A stretch of 64,000 bases of DNA from Actinomadura_C alba. GTDB lineage: Bacteria > Actinomycetota > Actinomycetes > Streptosporangiales > Streptosporangiaceae. Of this stretch, positions 35,312-42,771 are shown piece by piece. The notes beneath the pieces are model-generated. The model made no database searches, was not told the DNA's origin, and saw only the letters and a list, made by a program, of their open reading frames with translations. The position numbers and the translations under genes were made by a program. The stretch's first letter is position 1. Each line of letters starts with the position of its first letter. The stretch is from positions 166,747 to 230,746 of the forward strand of contig NZ_BAAAOK010000013.1 of assembly GCF_039530285.1 (NCBI RefSeq), given 5' to 3'.

Positions 35312-38300
35312 CCCTGCCGACCGCCGCGACGACCCGGTGGCAGCCGCTGCGCACCGGCCTTGTCGACCTCTTCTACTACGACTACCAGGAGTTCTGGTTC
35401 CGGGACGGCCGGGTGCTGTTCCGCGGCAACAACGGCACCGGCAAGTCCAAGGTGCTGGCGCTGACGCTGCCGTTCCTGCTGGACGGCGACCTGACGCCGA
35501 GCCGGGTGGAGCCGGACGGCGACCGCGCCAAGAAGATGGAATGGAACCTGCTGCTCGGCGGGAAGTACGAGGAACGGCTCGGTTACAGCTGGCTGGAGTT
35601 CGGCCGGATCACCGAGGACGGCGAACGCGCCTATGTGACGATCGGCGTCGGCCTGAAGGCGGTCGCCGGGCGGGGCATCGCCGACCGTTGGTTCTTCCTG
35701 ACCAGCCAGCGGGTCGGCGAGGACCTCTTCCTGATCGGTCCGAACGGCACGGCCCTGACGCGGGACCGGCTGACCGAGGCGATCGGACAGTACGGCCAGG
35801 TCACCCAGCGCGCCGAGGCGTACCGCCGGATGCTGGACGAGCACCTGTTCCACCTGGGCCCGGAACGCTACGACTCGCTGATCAACCTGCTCATCCAGCT
35901 GCGCCAGCCGCAACTGTCCAAGCGCCCGGACGAGAACCGGCTGTCCCAGGCTCTGTCGGACGCGCTGGCGCCCGTGGACCAGGCGGTGCTGGCGGACATC
36001 GCGACCGCCTTCCACGACCTGCAGCAACAGCGCGAGGAGCTTGACGGGCTACGGGACACGCGGGCGCACGTGGCCCGGTTCCTTGACCGCTACCGCCGGT
36101 ACGCCTCCGTCGCGGCCCGCCGCCAGACCCGTGAGTTGCGCAGCACCCACGCCGCGTACGAGGGTGTGCAGCGGAACCTGGCCGACGTACGGCAGGTCAT
36201 CGGCGACGCCGAGGCCGAGGAACGCGCGGCGCGCGCGGAGCTGGAGGACAGCCGGACCGAGCAGGCCGAGCAGACCGCGATCCGGGACGAGCTGAGCTCC
36301 GACCCCCGGCTGAAGAACTTCGCCGACGCGCAGCGCTATGCCGAGGCCGCACAGGACGCCGCAGGCAAAGCCCGCCAGGCGGCGCGGCGCGCCACGGCCA
36401 AGCGAGAGGAACGCCTCGCCCGGCGCGGCGAGGCCGCGCGAGCCGCCGAACGCAGCCGCGAAGCCGTCGCTCTCGGGCCCGCGCGGGCGTACGCGGACCA
36501 GGCCGGTCTCACGGACGGGCACACCGCGCTGCTGGAACCGCTGCGGTTGCCGGACGGGCCCCCGCCGGGCGAACAACTGCATGATCACGGGAGTGAGGGA
36601 GGGCTCCGGCCCGGCACACCCGGTCGTGATCATGCAGTTGTTCGCTCTCAAGATCACGGCGGGGGGAACGGCTCGCCGGCTGACGGCTCGCTGCCGTACG
36701 GCCCGCTGCCGGACCGCTCCCTCCGCAGTGCCGAACGCGCCGCCAAGGACCTCGCCGGCGCGCGGCTCGAGGCGGTGGCGCATCTCACCCGGCTCGCCGA
36801 ACGCGCCGCCAAGGAGCAGGCCGAGCTGCTGCAGGCACGCCGGGTCCTCACCGAACGGGAAGCCGACCGGGACACCGTACGAGATCTCCTGGGCGAAGCG
36901 CACGACGCGGTCGCCGCCGCGGGCGAGCACCACGCCGGCGAGTGGCGAGCGTTCCGGCGCACGCTGACCGTGCTGGACCTGCCCGATCCGGACGAGACCG
37001 GCCTTGCGGCGTGGGTGGAGACCCTCGACGGCCCCGACCCGATGCGGGAGGCGCTGCGTGCCGCGGCGGCGGACGCGCAGCAGTCGCTGGCAGCGGCCCG
37101 CGCACAGGCACGGCACGCGCTCGACCAGGCTCGCGAGGAACTACGCGAGCGCACCGAGGAACGGGATCTGCTGGCGTCCGGCGTGGCCGAACGGCCCCGC
37201 GCACCGCACACGCGCGGCGAGGGGACCCGTCAGGGGCCCGGCGCCGCGCTGTGGCAGGTTGTGGACTTCGCACCCGGCCTGGGGGCCGCCGAGCGGGCGG
37301 GGCTGGAGGCCGCGCTGGAAGCGTCCGGTCTGCTCGACGCCTGGCTCACCCCGGATGGGCGGCTGGTCGACGGGCATGACACCGTCGCCGTGGCGGGCAC
37401 TCCGGTCGCCCGGAACCTGGCCGGGGCGCTGGTCCCCATAGTGGACCAGGAGGATCCACAGGCCGCAGCGCTCACCGCACAGACCGTACGGCTGATCCTG
37501 GAGAGCGTCGGGCTCGGCGAGCAGGACGGCGCGGTGTGGGTGGACACCGACGGGCGATGGCGGCTGGGGCCGCTGAACGGCGCCTGGGCCAAGGACGCGG
37601 CGGCGTACGTCGGCCACACCGCCCGGGAGGAGGCGCGCCGGCGACGGCTCGCCGAGCTGGCCGCACAGATCGAGGCGGCCGCAGCCGCGGTCGAGCGGGC
37701 CGAGGAGGCGGTCGGGCGGATCGAGCAGCGGCAGGCGACGCTCGCCGGGGAGCTGCGCCGAGAGCCGGACGATCAGCCGCTGCGTGACGCGCACAGCGCG
37801 GTCGGCAGCGCCCGCCGCGAGCTGGAGCGGCTGCAGGCCAGAGTGGACGACCAGGCGAACCGGGTCGAGTGGGCGCAACGTGACGTCGACCAGGCGGTAC
37901 GGGAACGGGACGACGCCGCGGCCGATCTGCGGCTGCCCGCCGACCTGGCCGGTCTGGCAGACGTCCGCGAGGCGATCGGCGGATACCGGCACGCCGTGAA
38001 CGAGCTGCTGTCGGCCGCCCGCGCCCACGCCGACCGGCTCAGGGACCTCGCGACGTGGGAGGCCGAGCTCGCGGCGGCCCTCAGCGAAGAGGCGGAGGCC
38101 GACGCGGACGCGCGGGACGCCGAAGTGCGCGCCGCCGAAGAGCGGAGCCGGCTGGAAACGTTGCAGGACGCGATCGGCGCGTCCGTCGAAGAGCTCCAAG
38201 ACCGGCTCGCCGCCGCCAGGACACGGCTCACCGAGCTGGCCAGGGAGATCGAGCGGCTCGACGCGGCGCACCGGGGCGCCGAGCGGAAACGCGCCAAGGC

Positions 38301-39531
38301 CGAAGGGCTCGAGGAGGGGTTGCGCACTCAGCTGGCCGAAGCTCAGGGACGCCGGGACGCCGCCATCGAGGACCTGCGGAGATTCACGGCCACGGGCCTG
38401 ATGGAGGTCGCCTGCCAGGTCGAGATCCCAGAGGCCCCATGGGCGGCGGCGCCCGCGGTGCAGCTGGCCCGCCGCGCCGAGGAGCAGTTGAAGGACGTCG
38501 ACGACGGGGACGAGTCGTGGCGGCGGATCCAGGACGAGATCACCCGGCGGTTCGCGGAGCTGTCCGAGGCGCTGACCCGGCACGGCCACCACGCCATGGC
38601 CGGGCTGGACGACTGGTTCGTGGTGGCCATCCAGTTCCAGGGCAGGGAACGGCCGCCGGCCGAGCTGACCGGCCTGCTCGACGCTGAGATCGGCTACCGC
38701 GAGCGCATGCTCACCGCCAAGGAGCGCGACCTGCTCGAGGAGCATCTGGTCAACGACGTGGCCAGCCACCTGCAGGAGCTGATCAGCGAGGCGGAGGCAC
38801 AGGTCGGCCATATGAACGCCGAGCTGGAGGATCGGCCGACCTCCACCGGGATGCGGCTGCGGATGCGCTGGGAACCACACCCCGACGGGCCCGCCGGACT
38901 CGCCGAGGCCCGGCGGCGGTTGCTGCGGCAGAACTCCGACCTGTGGTCGCCGGACGACCGGGCCGCCGTCGGCGACTTCCTGCAACGCCAGATCGAGGCC
39001 GTACGGCTGGACGACGAGCACGGCACCTGGCAGGAGCATCTGCGCAAGGCCCTGGACTATCGCGGCTGGCACCGGTTCGTCATCGAGCGCTTCCAGGACG
39101 GCCGGTGGCGCTCCGCCGTCGGACCCGCCTCAGGCGGTGAGCGGGTGCTGACCGTGTCACTGCCGCTGTTCGCCGCGGCCTCATCGCACTACCGGTCGGC
39201 ACACCCGCACGCACCCCGCCTCGTCACCCTCGACGAGGCGTTCGCCGGCGTGGACGACGACTCCCGGGCCAAGTGTCTCGGTCTGCTCGCCACCTTCGAC
39301 CTGGACGTCGTGATGACCTCCGAGCGCGAGTGGGGCTTCTACGCGACCGTGCCCGGCATCGCCGCCCACCAGCTCGTACGGCGGGACGGCATCGACGCGG
39401 TCCATGTCACCACCTGGGAGTGGGACGGCCGGACGTCCGAACAGGTGGACCGCGAGTTCATCGCCCGTGAGCCGGCGCCCGCCGTCGCCCCGGCACCTTC
39501 TCCGCCGGCGGAGGAGGATCCGCTGTTCTGA
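35308..39531 (+). CDS. jetC: Wadjet JetC subunit, SMC-like ATPase (TIGR02680)
   Basis: A 1407-residue SMC-family ATPase that would extrude DNA loops. Walker A at residues 40-48 (GNNGTGKSK), signature SGGERVLTVSLPLF near 1270 and Walker B RLVTLDEAFAGVDDDS near 1305, with long Ala/Glu/Arg-rich coiled coils between. Residues about 410-475 break the coiled coil with a Gly/Pro/His-rich stretch created by a REP-like palindrome (36569-36645) that keeps the frame open. The start overlaps jetB by 4 nt and the stop overlaps jetD by 1 nt. Confidence 0.93.
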   Translation: MTLPTAATTRWQPLRTGLVDLFYYDYQEFWFRDGRVLFRGNNGTGKSKVLALTLPFLLDGDLTPSRVEPDGDRAKKMEWNLLLGGKYEERLGYSWLEFGRITEDGERAYVTIGVGLKAVAGRGIADRWFFLTSQRVGEDLFLIGPNGTALTRDRLTEAIGQYGQVTQRAEAYRRMLDEHLFHLGPERYDSLINLLIQLRQPQLSKRPDENRLSQALSDALAPVDQAVLADIATAFHDLQQQREELDGLRDTRAHVARFLDRYRRYASVAARRQTRELRSTHAAYEGVQRNLADVRQVIGDAEAEERAARAELEDSRTEQAEQTAIRDELSSDPRLKNFADAQRYAEAAQDAAGKARQAARRATAKREERLARRGEAARAAERSREAVALGPARAYADQAGLTDGHTALLEPLRLPDGPPPGEQLHDHGSEGGLRPGTPGRDHAVVRSQDHGGGNGSPADGSLPYGPLPDRSLRSAERAAKDLAGARLEAVAHLTRLAERAAKEQAELLQARRVLTEREADRDTVRDLLGEAHDAVAAAGEHHAGEWRAFRRTLTVLDLPDPDETGLAAWVETLDGPDPMREALRAAAADAQQSLAAARAQARHALDQAREELRERTEERDLLASGVAERPRAPHTRGEGTRQGPGAALWQVVDFAPGLGAAERAGLEAALEASGLLDAWLTPDGRLVDGHDTVAVAGTPVARNLAGALVPIVDQEDPQAAALTAQTVRLILESVGLGEQDGAVWVDTDGRWRLGPLNGAWAKDAAAYVGHTAREEARRRRLAELAAQIEAAAAAVERAEEAVGRIEQRQATLAGELRREPDDQPLRDAHSAVGSARRELERLQARVDDQANRVEWAQRDVDQAVRERDDAAADLRLPADLAGLADVREAIGGYRHAVNELLSAARAHADRLRDLATWEAELAAALSEEAEADADARDAEVRAAEERSRLETLQDAIGASVEELQDRLAAARTRLTELAREIERLDAAHRGAERKRAKAEGLEEGLRTQLAEAQGRRDAAIEDLRRFTATGLMEVACQVEIPEAPWAAAPAVQLARRAEEQLKDVDDGDESWRRIQDEITRRFAELSEALTRHGHHAMAGLDDWFVVAIQFQGRERPPAELTGLLDAEIGYRERMLTAKERDLLEEHLVNDVASHLQELISEAEAQVGHMNAELEDRPTSTGMRLRMRWEPHPDGPAGLAEARRRLLRQNSDLWSPDDRAAVGDFLQRQIEAVRLDDEHGTWQEHLRKALDYRGWHRFVIERFQDGRWRSAVGPASGGERVLTVSLPLFAAASSHYRSAHPHAPRLVTLDEAFAGVDDDSRAKCLGLLATFDLDVVMTSEREWGFYATVPGIAAHQLVRRDGIDAVHVTTWEWDGRTSEQVDREFIAREPAPAVAPAPSPPAEEDPLF
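36569..36645. repeat. REP-like palindrome inserted in jetC
   Basis: Two perfectly complementary 21-nt arms (36569-36589 and 36625-36645, core GAACAACTGCATGATCA) surround a 35-nt loop. The same arm sequence forms the palindrome at 47925-47960. Both are followed by a GATCACGGCGGGGG block. The insertion is in frame and adds low-complexity residues to JetC. Confidence 0.85.
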
Positions 39532-40778
39532 TGCGATTCCCCGCCGACCCGTCACAGGACGCCGTCGACCTGCCACGGCTCCGGCGCACGCTCGGGGCGC
39601 CGGCTCTGTCCGGGCTGGTGGACCGGCTCGTACAGCGAATCCGGCTCGGCCGCCCGCTGTCCGGATCGCTGACGCTGTCCGGCATCAGCGATGCCGAACG
39701 CAGGGCGCTGCGTGGTCTGCTCGGCTCCCGGTACGGCGGGGCATCCGTCACGATCAACCTGGACGCGCTCGCCGAGACCCTGCGGGCGGCGGGGATCGCC
39801 CCGGATCTGGAATCCGCGCTCCAGTCGCTGGCCGGGCCGATCGTGTCCCGCGCGGACCTTCAGGCGGCCGAGGCGGAGGCCCGGTCCCTGGCACTGGCCG
39901 TACTGGACGGCTGCGTCCACGCCGGCGAACCGTGGTTCGCCGATTGGGTCGTCCAGCTGAGCGCCGGACCGCTCACCCGGCTGCTGCGCTCCGACGCGGC
40001 CGAGCTGATCGCCCAGGCCGTGGCGGTCCTGGACCGCCTGCCCGGAGTGAGTCTTCCGCTCTCCGTTCTGGCGGAACGGGCCACCGGAGACACCAAATCG
40101 CTGGCCTCGGAAGAACCACTGTCTCGGCTGGTGCTGCGCGCTCTCGCTCTCCGAGCCGGCACAGCACCCCCTGTCGGCTCGGAGGCCCGACGCGCACTGT
40201 GGGCCTCCGCCGGTGTGATCGTCGACGACCTGGCGTCGCAGGTACTGCTGCTCAACGTGCGCGCCCATCCGGGCGCGACCGTGCCTGATTGGCTGAACGA
40301 CGCCGCCGATCTGGGCATCCCGTTCCGGCTGACCCTGCAGCAACTGCGGCTGCAGCCCGTCGTCCCGGTCGTCCCGGAGATCTTCGTGTGCGAGAACCCG
40401 GCAGTGCTGCGCGCCGCGACCGCCGAACTCGGCCGGGGGTGCGCGCCCCTCGTGTGCACCGAAGGAGTCCCCTCGGCGGCCTGCCATGCCCTGCTGGAGG
40501 CCGCGGCCACCGCAGGTGCGCGGCTGCGTTGGCGCGCCGACTTCGACTGGGCCGGACTGCGTATCACCGGCGCGGCGCTGACGCGGCACGGGGCCGTACC
40601 CTGGCGGATGGGCAGCGAAGACTACGCCGCGGCTCTCGAAGCGGGCGCGTCAGAGCCGTTGCGCGGTACACCGGCCGACAGCTCGTGGGACCCGGCACTC
40701 GCACCGCTACTCGCCGAGACGGGCCAGGCCGTAATGGAAGAACGTCTCATCCCGCACTTGCTCGCCGATCTCCGCTGA
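39531..40778 (+). CDS. jetD: Wadjet JetD nuclease subunit (TIGR02679/DUF2399, TOPRIM)
   Basis: A 415-residue protein: N-terminal DUF3323-like half and C-terminal DUF2399 TOPRIM-like half. The TOPRIM motifs are visible as Glu in EIFVCENPAVL (about residue 286) and Asp-x-Asp in RADFDWAGLRI (about 337). JetD cleaves circular plasmid DNA in characterised Wadjet systems. ATG 39531 overlaps the jetC stop by one base. With this gene the four-gene operon is complete. Confidence 0.9.
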   Translation: MRFPADPSQDAVDLPRLRRTLGAPALSGLVDRLVQRIRLGRPLSGSLTLSGISDAERRALRGLLGSRYGGASVTINLDALAETLRAAGIAPDLESALQSLAGPIVSRADLQAAEAEARSLALAVLDGCVHAGEPWFADWVVQLSAGPLTRLLRSDAAELIAQAVAVLDRLPGVSLPLSVLAERATGDTKSLASEEPLSRLVLRALALRAGTAPPVGSEARRALWASAGVIVDDLASQVLLLNVRAHPGATVPDWLNDAADLGIPFRLTLQQLRLQPVVPVVPEIFVCENPAVLRAATAELGRGCAPLVCTEGVPSAACHALLEAAATAGARLRWRADFDWAGLRITGAALTRHGAVPWRMGSEDYAAALEAGASEPLRGTPADSSWDPALAPLLAETGQAVMEERLIPHLLADLR

Positions 40779-40861
40779 CCACGGGGCCCCATCGAAATTC
40801 CATCGCCGCCGCTTCATGATCGGTGCTAGCGTTCGGGTGTTCCAGGCGAAAGGGGGCGACA

Positions 40862-41593
40862 GTGGCGAAGCTCAACCAGATCATCGCCGTGGAAAAGGGC
40901 GTGAAGAGCAAGTCCTTTCACGACATGACCGAGGCTCATCGTTCGGTGCAAAAGCAGGCACTGTTGTCGGGTATCTCGCGGACCTATCAGCCGAAGGACG
41001 AAGAGGGCGAGCAGCTCCCACCGGAGTCCACCCGGGTGCAGGTCAAGGCCGAGGAAGTTCTCCGAGAGACAGCCAAGACCCTGACGCGTCTGTTCGATGT
41101 GACTGCCACGAAGGATTGGGCGAACTGCTTGGCGAAGGCCGATGTCATCGTGGATGGGCAGACGCTTGTGCGCGACGTTCCGATCCCGTACCTGCTTTTC
41201 CTGGAGAAGCAGCTGGTCGATCTGCATACGTTCGTGAAGAAGCTGCCTGTCCTGGACAGCGCCGAGTCCTGGAACCTGGACGCCTCTTCCGACTGCTGGA
41301 AGACCGAGGCGGTCCGGACCATCAGGACGAAGAAGGTCCCGCGCAACCACGTGAAGGCCGAAGCGACCGACAAGCATCCCGCGCAGGTGGAGGTCTATTA
41401 CGAGGACATCCCCGTCGGTTACTGGACGACGGTGAAGTTCTCCGGTGCACTGCCGGCAAAGCAGGTGAACGAACTCCTTGGGCGGGTCGAGAAACTCCAG
41501 CACGCAGTGAAGTTCGCGCGCGAGGAGGCCAACGGCACCGACGTCACCGACGAGCGGGTTGGTGACGCGATATTCGGCTATCTGCTCGGATAG
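40862..41593 (+). CDS. Uncharacterised protein beside the permuted tRNA genes
   Basis: A 243-residue cytoplasmic protein from GTG 40862, with GGGGG 5 nt upstream; it begins AKLNQIIAVEKGVKSKSFHD and resembles actinomycete and plasmid proteins I associate with DUF7873 (from memory, not verified). It is alpha/beta, with a conserved-looking KDWANCLAKADVIVDGQTLV and a C-terminal coiled helix (VNELLGRVEKLQHAVKFARE). No catalytic motif is obvious. Codon use is slightly less GC-biased than in jetABCD. It ends 68 bp before the first permuted tRNA structure and is the natural candidate for a partner of those RNAs (inference). Confidence 0.75.
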   Translation: MAKLNQIIAVEKGVKSKSFHDMTEAHRSVQKQALLSGISRTYQPKDEEGEQLPPESTRVQVKAEEVLRETAKTLTRLFDVTATKDWANCLAKADVIVDGQTLVRDVPIPYLLFLEKQLVDLHTFVKKLPVLDSAESWNLDASSDCWKTEAVRTIRTKKVPRNHVKAEATDKHPAQVEVYYEDIPVGYWTTVKFSGALPAKQVNELLGRVEKLQHAVKFAREEANGTDVTDERVGDAIFGYLLG

Positions 41594-41636
41594 CCCACGG
41601 ACCCCCCGTGGGAGCGCGGGGGTGCGCCTAGCGCAC
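41594..41636 (+). terminator. Two hairpins after the DUF7873-like gene
   Basis: CCCACGG/CCGTGGG (41594-41612, 5-nt loop) overlaps the stop codon end, and GTGCGC/GCGCAC (41622-41636, 3-nt loop) follows. They may terminate the upstream mRNA or act as a processing boundary before the tRNA-like transcript. Confidence 0.5.
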
Positions 41637-41660
41637 AGCGTGACGCGCGGGCGCAAAGCT

Positions 41661-41793
41661 GATGCTGAAGCCGAAGCTGAACAGGTGGTGACAGTGAGGG
41701 TTCGAGTCCCTCTCCCAGCACAGCGCGCTGGGATAGCCCAACAGGTAGAGGCAGCCACCTTCAATCTCAGATTCTCGCTCCAGATTCAGCATT
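41661..41793 (+). tRNA. Circularly permuted tRNA-like gene A
   Basis: The 3' half precedes the 5' half. Upstream half: anticodon-stem strand GTGGT (41685-41689), variable GACAGT, T arm GAGGG-TTCGAGT-CCCTC (41696-41712), acceptor TCCCAGC (41713-41719), A. After 7 nt comes the 5' half: GCTGGGA (41727-41733, 7/7 pairs), TA, D arm GCC...GGC with AGGTAGA loop, A, anticodon strand GCCAC (41754-41758, 5/5 with one G-U). Flanks pair in nested order: GAAGCTGA with TCAGATTC (7/8; 41673-41680, 41767-41774) and GATGCTGAA with TTCAGCATT (41661-41669, 41785-41793). If the 5' half is used to position 37, the loop reads CTTCAA, anticodon UCA. Identity is uncertain. Confidence 0.65.
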
Positions 41794-41802
41794 CGACACC
41801 GA

Positions 41803-41942
41803 ACACCGGATCGAACGAGTACGGACGGCGCTCGTCGAGGTTGCCGGTTCGACCCCGGCTCGCCCAACCACCGATGGGCGATAGCTCAATAGGTAGAGCA
41901 CGACGACCTGAAAATGATCCGCACTCTTAAACGTGCCGGTGT
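41803..41942 (+). tRNA. Circularly permuted tRNA-like gene B
   Basis: Same inverted layout. Upstream half: CGTCG (41833-41837), variable AGGTT, T arm GCCGG-TTCGACC-CCGGC (41843-41859), acceptor TCGCCCA, A, CCA (41860-41870). A 4-nt spacer, then TGGGCGA (41875-41881, 7/7), TA, D arm GCTC-AATAGGTA-GAGC (41884-41899), A, CGACG (41901-41905, 5/5). Nested flank helices: GAGTACGG with CCGCACTC (7/8; 41817-41824, 41919-41926) and ACACCGG with CCGGTGT (7/7; 41803-41809, 41936-41942). The loop after the stem starts ACCTGAAAA, so U33 is not in register; a Phe-like CTGAAAA lies 2 nt further. Identity is not assigned. Confidence 0.65.
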
Positions 41943-41962
41943 GCGCAAGTGGGTGTCACAGC

Positions 41963-41999
41963 GGGGGCCGGGAGATGGTCAAACTCCCGGCCTCCACCA
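41963..41999 (+). ncRNA. 12-bp minihelix ending in ACCA
   Basis: GGGGGCC-GGGAG pairs with CTCCC-GGCCTCC (12 pairs, one G-U) around a 9-nt loop and is followed by ACCA. Twelve pairs equals acceptor (7) plus T stem (5), so it resembles a tRNA minihelix without D and anticodon arms. The loop lacks TTCGA. A plain terminator hairpin for the tRNA-like transcript is the alternative. Confidence 0.4.
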
Positions 42000-42100
42000 A
42001 CTCCGGGCCCGATCGCTCGCGCCATCGAGGCCCGACGCGGCCACCTTGTCCCACACTTACCGGCTGGGGTAACACAGGGTTCGCCGTGCTTGAGGCTGCG

Positions 42101-42703
42101 TCACGGGTCCGTGGCCCGCCGGGCGCGGAGAGCCCGGAGCTTGTGGCGGTTGCCGCACCGCTCCATCGCGCACCAGCGCCGGGCGCCGGGGCGGGACGAG
42201 TCGACGAACACCAGCGGGCAGTTGTCGCCGGCGCATTCGCGGATGCGCCCGGAGAGTGGCCCGGACAGCAGCTCGATCATCTCCCGCGCCAGGGTCGACA
42301 GCGCCTGCGTTGCCCGCACCGGCGTCGCCCACCCCGCGGTCGTGTCGGCGGCGGCCAGTTCGGGGATCAGCGGTGCCGCGGCCGCGGCCCGGTTGATGGT
42401 GGTTACCGCCCCGGCGGGGAGCGGGCGATGCGCCGCCCGGGCGTGCGCCGCGTCCCAGATCGCCTGGCGGAGGGCCTTGGCCGCCGCCAGCTCGCGAGAG
42501 GTCACGGGGACCGTCATGACCGCGGCCAGCGGCGGCTGGGCCAGCCATTCGCCCAGGTCGGCGGGCTCGTGGAGGGTCTCGAACACCGCGTACCGGCCCT
42601 CGCCGCCCGTGTGGGCGAAGTCCAGGCAGACGGCGCCGGCGTCGAACCGGAACGACCCTCCCTTGGGATCGTGCAGTACCCGTCCGGTTGCGCTCGCTCG
42701 CAT
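42101..42703 (-). CDS. CGNR zinc-finger transcriptional regulator
   Basis: A 200-residue regulator from ATG 42703. The N-terminal ABATE-like stress domain begins GAVCLDFAHTGGEGRYAVFE. The C-terminal zinc finger has CAGDNCPLVFVDSSRPGARR followed by WCAMERCGNRHK, with four cysteines and the CGNR motif. TATAGT lies 6 nt before the ATG (leaderless). It probably binds the twin operators at 42707-42747 and controls itself and the divergent RidA-like gene. Confidence 0.9.
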   Translation of the reverse strand: MRASATGRVLHDPKGGSFRFDAGAVCLDFAHTGGEGRYAVFETLHEPADLGEWLAQPPLAAVMTVPVTSRELAAAKALRQAIWDAAHARAAHRPLPAGAVTTINRAAAAAPLIPELAAADTTAGWATPVRATQALSTLAREMIELLSGPLSGRIRECAGDNCPLVFVDSSRPGARRWCAMERCGNRHKLRALRARRATDP

Positions 42704-42706
42704 GAA

Positions 42707-42747
42707 ACCACTATAAGTGGTGCCGCGCACGAACCACTATAACTGGT
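42707..42747. promoter_or_regulatory. Twin palindromic operators between CGNR and RidA-like genes
   Basis: ACCACTATAAGTGGT (42707-42721, perfect palindrome around a TAT-like centre) and ACCACTATAACTGGT (42733-42747, one change) are spaced 26 bp centre to centre. Each overlaps a -10 box: TATAGT for the CGNR gene and TATAAC for the RidA gene. This fits autorepression of both promoters by the CGNR protein. Confidence 0.75.
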
Positions 42748-42771
42748 GTCATCATCAGAGGAGGACGACAC

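Noticed and set aside
37141..39072. Minus-strand ORF of 643 codons opposite jetC
   Set aside because: Antisense shadow of the coiled-coil region; the sense frame has clear SMC motifs.
41685..41881. Ordinary tRNA genes with long introns
   Set aside because: Each 5' half finds no matching 3' half downstream, and each 3' half finds no 5' half upstream; perfect acceptor complements occur only in the permuted order.
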